Of a DNA stretch of 64,000 nucleotides, positions 53,829 to 61,691 are shown one piece after another; within the stretch, counting starts at the first letter, position 1, and each line of letters opens with the position of its first letter. The notes under the pieces are model-generated. The model had not been told where the DNA came from, searched no databases, and saw nothing but the letters and a program-made list of their open reading frames with translations. The stretch is from an uncultured Alistipes sp. Lineage in GTDB: Bacteria > Bacteroidota > Bacteroidia > Bacteroidales > Rikenellaceae. The translations under genes and the position numbers were made by a program. Location of the stretch: the NCBI RefSeq assembly GCF_963931675.1, contig NZ_OZ007039.1, positions 1,959,806 through 2,023,805 of the forward strand, read 5' to 3'.

Positions 53829-55325
53829 ATGAAAAAGATATTTTTGGCTTTCGTCGCGCTTGCATGCGTGATGAGCGGTTGCTCCGACGATGACCAGGTC
53901 GAGACGTCGGTGGCGGAAACTCTCGAATTATCGGCCGAATCCGTGCCCGTCGGCCCCGATGGAGCCGAGGTCGAGGTCTCGGTGACGAGTTCTGCCGTAT
54001 GGCGCATTGCGGGCGATTGTCCGTGGGCACGGCCCTCTGCGGTCGCAGGCAACAGCGGCGATAAGGTAGTCTTCACCGTCGACGCCAACGAAACGGGAGC
54101 ACGTCGTGAGGCTACGTTCAAGTTTTTCGCAGGAGCTACGGTCGTTCCTTTCAAGATCGTTTCCGACCCCGTTTTCGTATTGGAGATGCTGTCCGACACA
54201 GAGTACCAATTTTCTACAAGCGCATCGTCGCTCTGTCTGCGGCTCAATTCGAATATTGACGATCTGCAATGCGAAATCGTCTATGAAAACGCCGATCCCG
54301 AGGATATGCCGTGGATCGAGTATAACGGGAAATCGCAATCGTTCGGTTCGACTGCGCTGAACTTCGCCATAGCGGAGAACAGCACCTATCTCGCACGACG
54401 GGCGCAGATTGTCATCTCCGGTTTGGACAAGCGCTTCGAAGTATCCGTCGCGCAGGACAAGCCTTCGTTCTTCGAATGGAATGCGGCGGAGAAATACGCT
54501 TATGAAGATCTCGAAGCCCATGACTTTACGGTCGAGGTCCGCACCAATCTCGACTACGAAGTGTCGTTCGGCGAGAAATGCGATTGGATAACGATGGACC
54601 GAAGCCTCGTCTCGGAGCAGAAAGGATTGCGCACGGAGATGTTGACGTTCCATGTCGCTGCATCGGAGAAAACTCGTAGCGCCAAAGGTGAAGTCTACCT
54701 TGATGGGGACACATGGCAGTCCCATACCTCATTTACTGTTTCGCAAAAGGATCCGAATATGCTTATTGTGGAGATTCCCGATTCGAAGTTCCTGAAGTTC
54801 CTGAAGAAATACGGCTACATCGAAGAGGTGGGAGAGGAAATGTACACTGTTAGTGAAGAGGGTGCAGCGGAAACCGAGTTCGACCTGTCATACGAGGATA
54901 TCTCCGACTTCACAGGGCTCGCCTATTTCACGGAGCTGACAACGATGAATGTTTCGGGTAACTATATGGAATTGTTCGATATCTCGGCTCTGACCAAGGT
55001 CCAGGAACTGAGCATCGATGGTTGCACATACTGCCAAACCATCGTGCTGGGTGCCAACCCGATCCTCCAGCTCGCAGTGCTGAACAGCCGTTACGACTAT
55101 GTCGATTTCGAGACGTTGACCGTCAGCGGCGACGCCCTCGAGGAGTTCTACTCTTCGTGTTCTCGCTCCTACGACGAGATCACGACCGTCGATCTATCTG
55201 GTTGTCCGTCGCTTAAAGTCATAGAGTGCGACCGCGCTAATTTGAAAACCCTGATCTTGCCAAAAGTACTCGAAGGCACTCAGATCGATCTGACGACGAA
55301 TGCCGAGTCTGTTGAATACAAGTAA
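53829..55325 (+). CDS. BACON-domain lipoprotein with leucine-rich tail
   Basis: 498 aa with lipoprotein signal (KIFLAFVALACVMSGCSDDD). Three tandem beta-sandwich BACON-like domains: about 28-110 (SSAVWRIAGDCPWARPS), 120-210 and 220-310 (VRTNLDYEVSFGEKCDWI). A helical spacer (SKFLKFLKKYGYIEEV) leads into a leucine-rich-repeat-like region (FTELTTMNVSGNYMELFDIS, TTVDLSGCPSLKVIECDR). It probably binds host glycoprotein or mucin at the surface. Last gene of the PUL operon. Confidence 0.8.
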   Translation: MKKIFLAFVALACVMSGCSDDDQVETSVAETLELSAESVPVGPDGAEVEVSVTSSAVWRIAGDCPWARPSAVAGNSGDKVVFTVDANETGARREATFKFFAGATVVPFKIVSDPVFVLEMLSDTEYQFSTSASSLCLRLNSNIDDLQCEIVYENADPEDMPWIEYNGKSQSFGSTALNFAIAENSTYLARRAQIVISGLDKRFEVSVAQDKPSFFEWNAAEKYAYEDLEAHDFTVEVRTNLDYEVSFGEKCDWITMDRSLVSEQKGLRTEMLTFHVAASEKTRSAKGEVYLDGDTWQSHTSFTVSQKDPNMLIVEIPDSKFLKFLKKYGYIEEVGEEMYTVSEEGAAETEFDLSYEDISDFTGLAYFTELTTMNVSGNYMELFDISALTKVQELSIDGCTYCQTIVLGANPILQLAVLNSRYDYVDFETLTVSGDALEEFYSSCSRSYDEITTVDLSGCPSLKVIECDRANLKTLILPKVLEGTQIDLTTNAESVEYK

Positions 55326-55499
55326 TCCGTAGATCATATAACCCCGTAGCTGCGCAATCCCGATACAGGTGACTGGGGGCTGTTAGATTGTTGGGTTATG
55401 TAATCTACCCTTATTAGGAGGTGTTTCAAAAAGCGTGTCTGAGAAAGGAACTACAGATCTTTCAGATATGTAAATTAAATATAGCAATCTTTGTTTTCA
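55326..55499. other. PUL 3' region with imperfect hairpin and TIR-like motif
   Basis: GTAGATCATATAACCC (55329-55344) pairs with GGGTTATGTAATCTAC (55393-55408) with two mismatches. Immediately after is ATTAGGAGGTGTTTCAAAAA (from 55413), which recurs inverted near 63101-63123. No gene seen. Confidence 0.55.
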
Positions 55500-55536
55500 G
55501 ATCAACCCGCCATAGCGGGTTGATCTTATTTTTTTT
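55500..55536 (+). terminator. Strong terminator of the PUL operon
   Basis: GATCAACCCGC, CATA loop, GCGGGTTGATC, then TTATTTTTTTT. A perfect 11-bp stem with a U-tract. Confidence 0.85.
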
Positions 55537-56118
55537 CACTTTCTCACGAACATTTATATGAGTCTACGCAATAAACGAACTCCTTTGTTTAGATACTTAT
55601 TGATCCATTACTGAAAAGATGAATTGGCAGAGCCAAAAATATTGATTCGCGTTTCCAAGGGAAAAGCACTTCGAATAAGCGGATATTTGTACGCAGACAG
55701 GTAACCAATGCATGTATTTTTTCTTCAATTTGAATAATCTGAAGAGCGTTCTTTCTGCGGAAAAACTCCTTCATTATCTAATCATAGTTGGGCGTAATTT
55801 CGTAGAATTGAGTGTGAGAAGGGAGTAAATACACGTCAAGTTTGGTAGAATGATTTTTTTTGAAGAGTTGAAGCGGCCTGTTAAATCCGGGAATCATGTA
55901 TAAATACGCTTTCAATAAGGTCACCATCCATTAAGCATTTTATTCATACCCGGTAAAAAGCGACGACTTCGGAGGCGCTTTCCTTCCCCTTGCGGGCAAG
56001 TTGTTTTGCGTTACGGAAAATATTTCACGTAACGGAAAATACAACTTGCCATTAATTTGCGTAACGCAAATGTGTTTTGTTCCAACTTGGATCAGACTTC
56101 CTCATTTGATATTTTTAT
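55537..56118. other. AT-rich decayed region
   Basis: No gene seen. Around 55990-56080 there is a palindromic patch: GCAAGTTGT and ACAACTTGC flank two near-identical CGT(T/A)ACGGAAAATA units, followed by GCGTAACGCA. It looks like debris of mobile DNA. Confidence 0.5.
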
Positions 56119-56195
56119 AAAGCGACTGCGGGGTGAACCTAACAACTAGCCAGGTTTTCAAGCCTTCGGGTAACATTTGTCCCCGCAGTCGCTTT
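56119..56195 (+). ncRNA. Candidate bridge-RNA hairpin of a decayed IS110 element
   Basis: A 15-bp perfect stem (56119-56133 with 56181-56195, core GCGACTGCGGGG) encloses a 47-nt loop that itself has AACCT/AGGTT pairing. It lies 95 bp upstream of a broken IS110 transposase start, which is where the IS110 subgroup (unlike IS1111) encodes its bridge RNA. Confidence 0.45.
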
Positions 56196-56289
56196 TCCGG
56201 ATGCCAGGTATCTGTTAGGATTTTAGACTTCTGGTCTTTTAACGGCTTCTGTAGCGAGCCACCTGTTATTAATTAAATCTTTAACTATT

Positions 56290-56566
56290 ATGAAATTTAA
56301 AGATTTCGTAGGTATTGACGTCTCAAAACACACCTTGGACGTCTTCATCCTAAACGTAAAAGTTCACAAGCAATTTAAGAATGAACGATTGGGGTTTCAA
56401 CAGTTGGAACGATAGATCCAGAAGCAGACGGACGAATCTGGCCTTGTCGGATCTTCTGCTGTGTTTTTGAGCACACCGGGCTTTATTCGCTCTCTCTGGC
56501 GCAGTTTCTGGAAGAAAAACGTGGATGGTACCTGCTTTGGAGATAAAGCGTTCCATGGGTATTATT
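56290..56566 (+). pseudogene. IS110-family transposase remnant
   Basis: Starts normally (KFKDFVGIDVSKHTLDVF) but meets a stop after 41 codons (56413). The next conserved block, FEHTGLYSLSLAQFLEEKRG, is in a second frame and IKRSMGIIQ in a third. After about 56566 the similarity ends. So there are at least one nonsense and two frameshift lesions, plus loss of the rest of the gene. Confidence 0.8.
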
Positions 56567-56782
56567 CAAAAGTTTGATGAAAAGGGTGAATATAAGCCTA
56601 TTCTATTCCTTTCAAATTCATATTATTACGATGATAATTTTTCTAGAGATGATAATCCCCGGAATAAAATAGATATTAGGATAGAATTATATTCTTTCGA
56701 AGATATTTATGAACTGGCATCAAGTCGAAACGATGTGTCCTTTATGTTACTAAAGAATGGATTTAATACTGAAAAAAATTGA
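56566..56782 (+). pseudogene. Orphan C-terminal gene fragment fused to the IS remnant
   Basis: About 70 codons in frame with the last IS110 piece (YKPILFLSNSYYYDDNFSRD ... YSFEDIYELASSRNDVSFML) end at 56782. They are unlike IS110 and much more AT-rich than the core. Probably the tail of another gene joined by deletion. Family not recognised. Confidence 0.45.
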
Positions 56783-56848
56783 AGTGAATCTAATTATTCC
56801 GTAGCTTTAATTTACTTTCTGCCTTTCCCGTTTGGTAGCGACAAGCCA

Positions 56849-56931
56849 AAGCCGCCGGAGGAACTTTGCGCAGGGTTTGCCTGTGACAACTCATCCTGAC
56901 CTTGCGTTGTCCGTCCGGCGGCTTATCTTTG
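56849..56931 (+). promoter_or_regulatory. Inverted repeat plus outward promoter at the element's left end
   Basis: AAGCCGCCGGA (56849-56859) and TCCGGCGGCTT (56914-56924) are a perfect 11-bp inverted repeat. Overlapping its right arm, TTG (56902-56904), a 19-bp spacer and TATCTTTG (56924-56931) form a plus-strand promoter pointing antisense into the mob genes. Confidence 0.45.
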
Positions 56932-56948
56932 CGTCAGAAAGGGAAGGA

Positions 56949-57662
56949 CTACTTGTTCTTTAACTTCGCGGCGTCACGTTTGAGTTGTTCAGCCTCCTGG
57001 GCCTTCAGCCGCGCCTGCTCGTCGAGAGCCGCTCTTTTGCGAACCAGCCGTTCGTACTTCTCGACATCCCTTCGCATCGAATCAATACGTCGCTGATCCC
57101 GCTCAGTCTCGAATAGCTTCTCCAACTCCGACAGCCGTTTCGGCGACGCCTCACCCTTCATCAGCACATAACGATACTTCAGATCGTTGTCATACCGGCT
57201 GCGGTCGGGCCGCCAGTCTAAATAGAGTCCGACAGATAGTACGACGATCACGATGAACATCGACATGAAGAGCCAGAAGTTGCGAGTTGCGTCCAGAGAG
57301 AACGAAAAGCGGTGCTGCACCATCCGCGGCGGCAGTTCCTCGGGAATCTCCATCCCGGTCACTTTATCGTCGATCTCCGCGATCTGCGTTCCGAGGCCTT
57401 CTCGAATCTGCTCCTGCCGCTCGGAGATTGCTTGCAGCCGCTGCTCGATCCGATGGTCCCGTTCCTGCTGTGCCTCGCTTACCCTTGTCTGCGTCTGCTC
57501 CAGTTGCAGAATCCGAATCTGCAATCGCTTGATTGCGTCCGTATCAATGGCCGCCGTCGGTTGTGATCGTGCTTCGGCCAACTCCGTGCGGAGCGTTTTG
57601 ATAAGGGTCTCCTTCAATTCTTCGTACATCTCAAAGGAGAGCTCCAGGGTGTTCTCTTTCAT
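56949..57662 (-). CDS. Mobilization-associated coiled-coil membrane protein
   Basis: 237 aa. A long N-terminal coiled coil (about 20-105, LQIRILQLEQTQTRVSEAQQ), one membrane helix (NFWLFMSMFIVIVVLSVGLY, about 130-150) and a second charged helical tail (RRDVEKYERLVRKRAALDEQ). No enzymatic motif. It is 21 bp downstream of the relaxase gene, where Bacteroides mobilizable elements often carry a small membrane partner that may link the relaxosome to the helper's coupling protein. This role is inferred. Confidence 0.65.
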   Translation of the reverse strand: MKENTLELSFEMYEELKETLIKTLRTELAEARSQPTAAIDTDAIKRLQIRILQLEQTQTRVSEAQQERDHRIEQRLQAISERQEQIREGLGTQIAEIDDKVTGMEIPEELPPRMVQHRFSFSLDATRNFWLFMSMFIVIVVLSVGLYLDWRPDRSRYDNDLKYRYVLMKGEASPKRLSELEKLFETERDQRRIDSMRRDVEKYERLVRKRAALDEQARLKAQEAEQLKRDAAKLKNK

Positions 57663-57683
57663 TGTCTTTTGTGTTTTAGGTTG

Positions 57684-58760
57684 TTATCCGATTTTGCGGG
57701 AGCGTGCCTCCATGCGACGCTTGCGCTCCATCAAGGCTACGGCCATCGCCTCGGCCGCCTTGTTGATCAGCGCCGTGATGCGGGCAATATGCTCCTCGGG
57801 GCTTTCGCCCTCACGCCGCTGCATCATCTCGGGTGAAAGGGCAAATGGCGAGTCGAACGGCGGCAGCGGAATCGACCCGGCACTGCCGAGCGACACCGAT
57901 CCTGCGCCATGGCTACCGCCTCCTCCACCGCCTCCCGCTGCGGTGAAGGGACGCCCGCCGCCGAACAGACCTGCAAAAGCAGCCCGGAAACTCCCGACTG
58001 CCGCCTTGAGTCCTGACATCAGGGTCGTATGCCGCTGCTGTGCCTGGCCGAAGTGGCGATCCAGCTTCGAGAAACTGAAGGCCCGATCGACCTTCGAACC
58101 AGAAAACACAAAGCCATTACGGGCGAACTTTACTCCTTCAATGATACCCTGCGCCCCTTTTCGTTTGAAGATCGTCTCGATGCCATGCCGCTTCAACCGG
58201 TCCCGCAATTCGTTCCAGTTGCGACAACGGGGAAGCTCCTGCCGAATCGCATCGTAAATCTCGTACCGGGTCCGGTCGGGCTCACGAAGCCGTTCTCGCC
58301 GAACGGCCTCCTTGCCCGGAGCCAAATGCAGCCCGAAGCGTTCGGTCAGCTCGCGGCACACCTTCGCATTGCGGAGCTTGATGTTGCGGTCGGAAATGGT
58401 CTGCCCGTGATCACCTACGCGATTGTATACCAGGTGGCAATGAGGATGGGGCTGGTCGAGGTGCCGCACCAACAGGTATTGCGTATCGGTGATACCCATC
58501 TTCTGCATGTACTCCCGGGCAATTTGTGTCATTCGTTCGTCGGTGAGCTTCGGGGCATCCTCCGGCGAAAACGACAGGGAGATATGTCCGACGTTCTGCT
58601 TCAAGCGGGGATTGAGGCGCGCCTGATCCTCGAAATCCTCGACCATCTCCCGCACACCGGGTGGCTCGACACCCCGAGCCTCCAGCACGCGCGACTGCTC
58701 CTTCATCGCATAGCCGACCGTGCCGCCGAACGATCCTCCCGAAATGACCTTACCGATCAC
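57684..58760 (-). CDS. Relaxase/mobilization nuclease (MobA/VirD2-like)
   Basis: 358 aa with a GTG start that overlaps the mobC 3' end. N-terminal relaxase domain: GKVISGGSFGGTVGYAM, the VGHISLSFSPEDAPKLTDER strand and the metal-binding HLDQPHPHCHLVYNRV (three-His motif). A Gly/Pro-rich linker and a basic helical tail follow. It nicks oriT and stays covalently attached to lead the DNA into a recipient. The catalytic Tyr is probably near the N-terminus (VGYAM). Confidence 0.88.
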   Translation of the reverse strand: MIGKVISGGSFGGTVGYAMKEQSRVLEARGVEPPGVREMVEDFEDQARLNPRLKQNVGHISLSFSPEDAPKLTDERMTQIAREYMQKMGITDTQYLLVRHLDQPHPHCHLVYNRVGDHGQTISDRNIKLRNAKVCRELTERFGLHLAPGKEAVRRERLREPDRTRYEIYDAIRQELPRCRNWNELRDRLKRHGIETIFKRKGAQGIIEGVKFARNGFVFSGSKVDRAFSFSKLDRHFGQAQQRHTTLMSGLKAAVGSFRAAFAGLFGGGRPFTAAGGGGGGGSHGAGSVSLGSAGSIPLPPFDSPFALSPEMMQRREGESPEEHIARITALINKAAEAMAVALMERKRRMEARSRKIG

Positions 58761-59103
58761 GGCGCAGGGCTTCGATCATCCGCACCAGCTCGGCCTGAAG
58801 CGTCGCATGGCGCGCGGCGACGGCGGCGAATCCTTGGGTGTGGGCCAGCCGGGTCAGCTGGTTCAGATTGCGGGCAAGCCCCTTGAGCTGGGCGAGCCAT
58901 TCGAGGTGTTCACTCCGCAGCCGCTCGCGGACCGAGCCGTTGAGAATCAGTTGCCGCAGCACCTCGGTGCGCGGAATACCTGCCGCACGGGCCAGGGCGC
59001 GGAGCTTGAAGTTGCAGGCCGTATTGCACCGCAGGGTAATGCGGTACTCCTGTTTTCGGGCACGTCCCAAAGGCGGACGGCCCCCTTTCTTCGGTGTATT
59101 CAT
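58750..59103 (-). CDS. mobC: MobC-like relaxosome accessory protein
   Basis: 117 aa from the ATG at 59103; longer starts are possible. A basic N-terminus (NTPKKGGRPPLGRARKQEYR), a ribbon-helix-helix-like region (RALARAAGIPRTEVLRQLIL) and the MobC block LAQLKGLARNLNQLTRLAHT. It helps the relaxase open oriT. The 130 bp upstream (59104-59235) is the most likely place for oriT, but no nick site was identified. Confidence 0.82.
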   Translation of the reverse strand: MNTPKKGGRPPLGRARKQEYRITLRCNTACNFKLRALARAAGIPRTEVLRQLILNGSVRERLRSEHLEWLAQLKGLARNLNQLTRLAHTQGFAAVAARHATLQAELVRMIEALRRDR

Positions 59104-59235
59104 GGATTGGAATTTTTGAGTTGAGACCATCGGGATAGGGCCTTGCGGCCGGTTTTTGGCTGACAAAAACACAAACTTGCCTCTGTTACCTCTGCTATTC
59201 GAATGCTCGGGGATCTCCCCGGCATTCTCAATCGA

Positions 59236-59547
59236 CTATTTGCTCTCCCGCTCACCGAGAATCCGTTGAATATCCGATGTGCGATATCGGATCTTGTTGC
59301 CGATCTTGACGGCCTTCAGATACCCTTTCCGGTTCCAATGCCAGAGCGTCGCATCGCATACGCCGCACAGCTCCTTGACCTGCTCCTTGGTCAGGAAGCG
59401 TACCTTGCGAGCTTCGGCGACCTGGGTGGCCAACTCCTCTTTGGCGCGATTGATCAGATTGCTGGAGAAGGCCAGCAGATCCTCGCCGCTTACCTCCAGA
59501 CGAATGCTTCCGGGCGCTTCGCGGAGGATGGATAATAAGTCTTTCAT
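59236..59547 (-). CDS. Helix-turn-helix (excisionase-like) protein
   Basis: 103 aa from the ATG at 59547. An amphipathic N-terminal half precedes a MerR/Xis-type winged helix: FLTKEQVKELCGVCDATLWH, WNRKGYLKAVKIGNKIRYRT, SDIQRIL. Such proteins in Bacteroides elements act as excision factors or regulators of integrase and mob genes. Located between mobC and the DUF6043-like gene. Confidence 0.8.
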   Translation of the reverse strand: MKDLLSILREAPGSIRLEVSGEDLLAFSSNLINRAKEELATQVAEARKVRFLTKEQVKELCGVCDATLWHWNRKGYLKAVKIGNKIRYRTSDIQRILGERESK

Positions 59548-59667
59548 AAGTTGCTGTTTCCGCACGGATGGGACGGCGCTTTCCGGCGGAACAAAAAGCG
59601 ACGCCGTCGCCCGGATATCCGAGTGACGGCGCAAATATAATAACGTGATTGAACGATCTTTAAGCGT

Positions 59668-60633
59668 TTAATTCGCGGCAGGTTCGGACGAATTAAACGA
59701 GTTCGTTTCGGATAGAAAATCCTTGATTTCACGAATGGCGACGGCTTCGGGACCTCGATCCCGGACCGCTTTTCCGGCAAGCAGCGGTTCGGTCAGCCGG
59801 CTGTATGCCTCCTGAATGCCGCGTTCGTGGACGATGCGAATCTCTCGGCCGTATTCCTCCTGCAGTGCGTCGCGGAACGGCTTGATCGGAATCGGGAGCG
59901 TCAGATAACGCAACTCTTCGAGGGCGATCTTCAGTCGGGCAATATCGGTTTGTGTATGCCGGGTGAGGAGATACGTCCCGATCTTACGTCGCAACTCCTC
60001 GGGACGGGATACCGTCGGGGCGAACATCTCCGTCAGAGAGCGGGTGGTTCCCGGACGCCCCGGCTTGCGTTTTGAGCCGTTCCTGTCGTCCGACGACTCC
60101 TCCATGGCCCAATCCAGCACCTGATCGCTTTCGGCCAGGCGCATGGCTTCGCGGTGGGCTTTCCACTCCTCCCGAGTCCGAAGCCCCAGTTTGATGGAAC
60201 GGGCTATCAGCAATCGGATCGTGGCGCTCATGGTGATCTTCTGGAAGTAACCCAGGTCGGGAGATCGGCGCAACTCTTCACAATGCTCCACCATGCGTTC
60301 GAAGCTCTTTCCGAAGTAGAGCCAACAGAGCATTGCCGGAACCGGCGATCCGGCGACCGGCTGCTCACACTCTCCGATCAGTTTGCGGGCGAGGTCGTTG
60401 TCTTGGGCGGCCTGTTCGATCTCGTCGACATGGTCGAACAGCCCCTCGTTGGCCTTGGCCGCCGCGAGCTTGCGATATTGCGGAATAAGGGCGATGGCCT
60501 GAAGCAATACGGCCTGACACCCGGCCATGTCCCGGGTGTTCATCGACTCTTCGAATGCGGCATATTCCTCGGGATGGGCCTCCATCCACTCCCGCAACTT
60601 TGCCTTGAAGGCTTCGTATTCCGCCTGGCCCAT
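59668..60633 (-). CDS. DUF6043-like protein of mobilizable elements
   Basis: 321 aa from the ATG at 60633; a TTG five codons upstream is the alternative. Helical throughout (GQAEYEAFKAKLREWMEAHP ... EELRRKIGTYLLTRHTQTDI), with a basic Arg/Pro-rich linker in the middle. It matches my recollection of DUF6043 proteins carried by Bacteroidales mobilizable elements; function unknown. It starts 4 bp after the DUF1016 gene stop, so the two are cotranscribed. Confidence 0.6.
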   Translation of the reverse strand: MGQAEYEAFKAKLREWMEAHPEEYAAFEESMNTRDMAGCQAVLLQAIALIPQYRKLAAAKANEGLFDHVDEIEQAAQDNDLARKLIGECEQPVAGSPVPAMLCWLYFGKSFERMVEHCEELRRSPDLGYFQKITMSATIRLLIARSIKLGLRTREEWKAHREAMRLAESDQVLDWAMEESSDDRNGSKRKPGRPGTTRSLTEMFAPTVSRPEELRRKIGTYLLTRHTQTDIARLKIALEELRYLTLPIPIKPFRDALQEEYGREIRIVHERGIQEAYSRLTEPLLAGKAVRDRGPEAVAIREIKDFLSETNSFNSSEPAAN

Positions 60634-60637
60634 GGCT

Positions 60638-61654
60638 TTATTGATCAAATTCCTGTAATTCGATTCTCAATTGCTCGGCAAGTTGCTTTTCAGTGGGCAG
60701 ATAGAGCTGGTATTTGCTTGCCAGAATCGTATTGTTGTTTTCCGGCAGCGTATATTTTACCAGCAGATCGTTCTTGTCGGCGCACAGCAGGATTCCAATT
60801 GTCGGGTTCTCATCGGGCGCCTTCTCGTTCCGATCGTAATAGTTTACATACATTTGCAACTGACCGATGTCTTCGTGTGTGATCTTGTGTGTCTTCAATT
60901 CAATGATAACGAAGCAGCGGAGCAGCCGGTTGTAAAATACCAGGTCCGCGAAGAATTGATCATCTTCGAGCAGTATCCTCTTTTGGCGGGCAACGAATGA
61001 GAACCCGTTCCCTAATTCCAGCAAAAAAGCCTGCAGATTGGTGATCAGGGCGCGTTCCAGGTCTTTTTCGTAATAGGCTGCGTCGGGTTTCAATCCGAGA
61101 AATTCCAGTACCATGGGATCTTTGATGATCTCGGTCGGAGATTCGGGTTGACGTTCTTTGCGAGCCACCTCCAATACCGATTTCTTGTCGTTGCTCAACA
61201 GCAACCGCTCATAAAGTCCGGAATTGATCTGCCGTTCCAGTTCACGTCCGGTCCAATTATTATTGGCGGTTTCCAGTTCATAATACTCCCGTTTGTCGTT
61301 GTCGCTTATTTGAATCAGAAGACGGTATTGATACCAGTTGAATTGTGAACGCAGTGCGTTCATATTTCGGTATGTGTTGTAGAACTGACGGCAAAAGGCC
61401 AGTTGCCGATAGGAAAATCCACTTCCGAACTCTGCCTCCATGTTGTCTGCCAGGTGTTGCAGTAGTTTGGTCCCATATTCAGCACGTTCTTTGCCGCCTT
61501 GTTCTTCGAGCATGATGCGTTCTCCCAGTTTCCAGTACATTTTTACACGCTCGAAATCGACACTTCGTATGGCAGTCGTTCGTGCGGTGATGATGATATT
61601 TCGGATGTCGGAGACAAATTGTTCGTCCAATTTGAAGATTGCCGGTTCGTTCAT
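60638..61654 (-). CDS. DUF1016 (YhcG) PD-(D/E)xK nuclease-domain protein
   Basis: 338 aa. N-terminal DUF1016_N helical domain (VKMYWKLGERIMLEEQGGKE, GSGFSYRQLAFCRQFYNTYR). C-terminal nuclease domain: LEDDQFFADLVFYNRLLRCF then VIIELKTHKITHEDIGQLQM, giving the D-x(n)-ExK catalytic pair, and NPTIGILLCADKND. Related proteins occur on mobile DNA and in some defence islands, but their target is not settled. Its place between integrase and DUF6043 makes it cargo or an accessory of the element. Confidence 0.85.
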   Translation of the reverse strand: MNEPAIFKLDEQFVSDIRNIIITARTTAIRSVDFERVKMYWKLGERIMLEEQGGKERAEYGTKLLQHLADNMEAEFGSGFSYRQLAFCRQFYNTYRNMNALRSQFNWYQYRLLIQISDNDKREYYELETANNNWTGRELERQINSGLYERLLLSNDKKSVLEVARKERQPESPTEIIKDPMVLEFLGLKPDAAYYEKDLERALITNLQAFLLELGNGFSFVARQKRILLEDDQFFADLVFYNRLLRCFVIIELKTHKITHEDIGQLQMYVNYYDRNEKAPDENPTIGILLCADKNDLLVKYTLPENNNTILASKYQLYLPTEKQLAEQLRIELQEFDQ

Positions 61655-61691
61655 GGTTCTCGCTGTTGAATAGTGAACGCACTGCGTTCAA

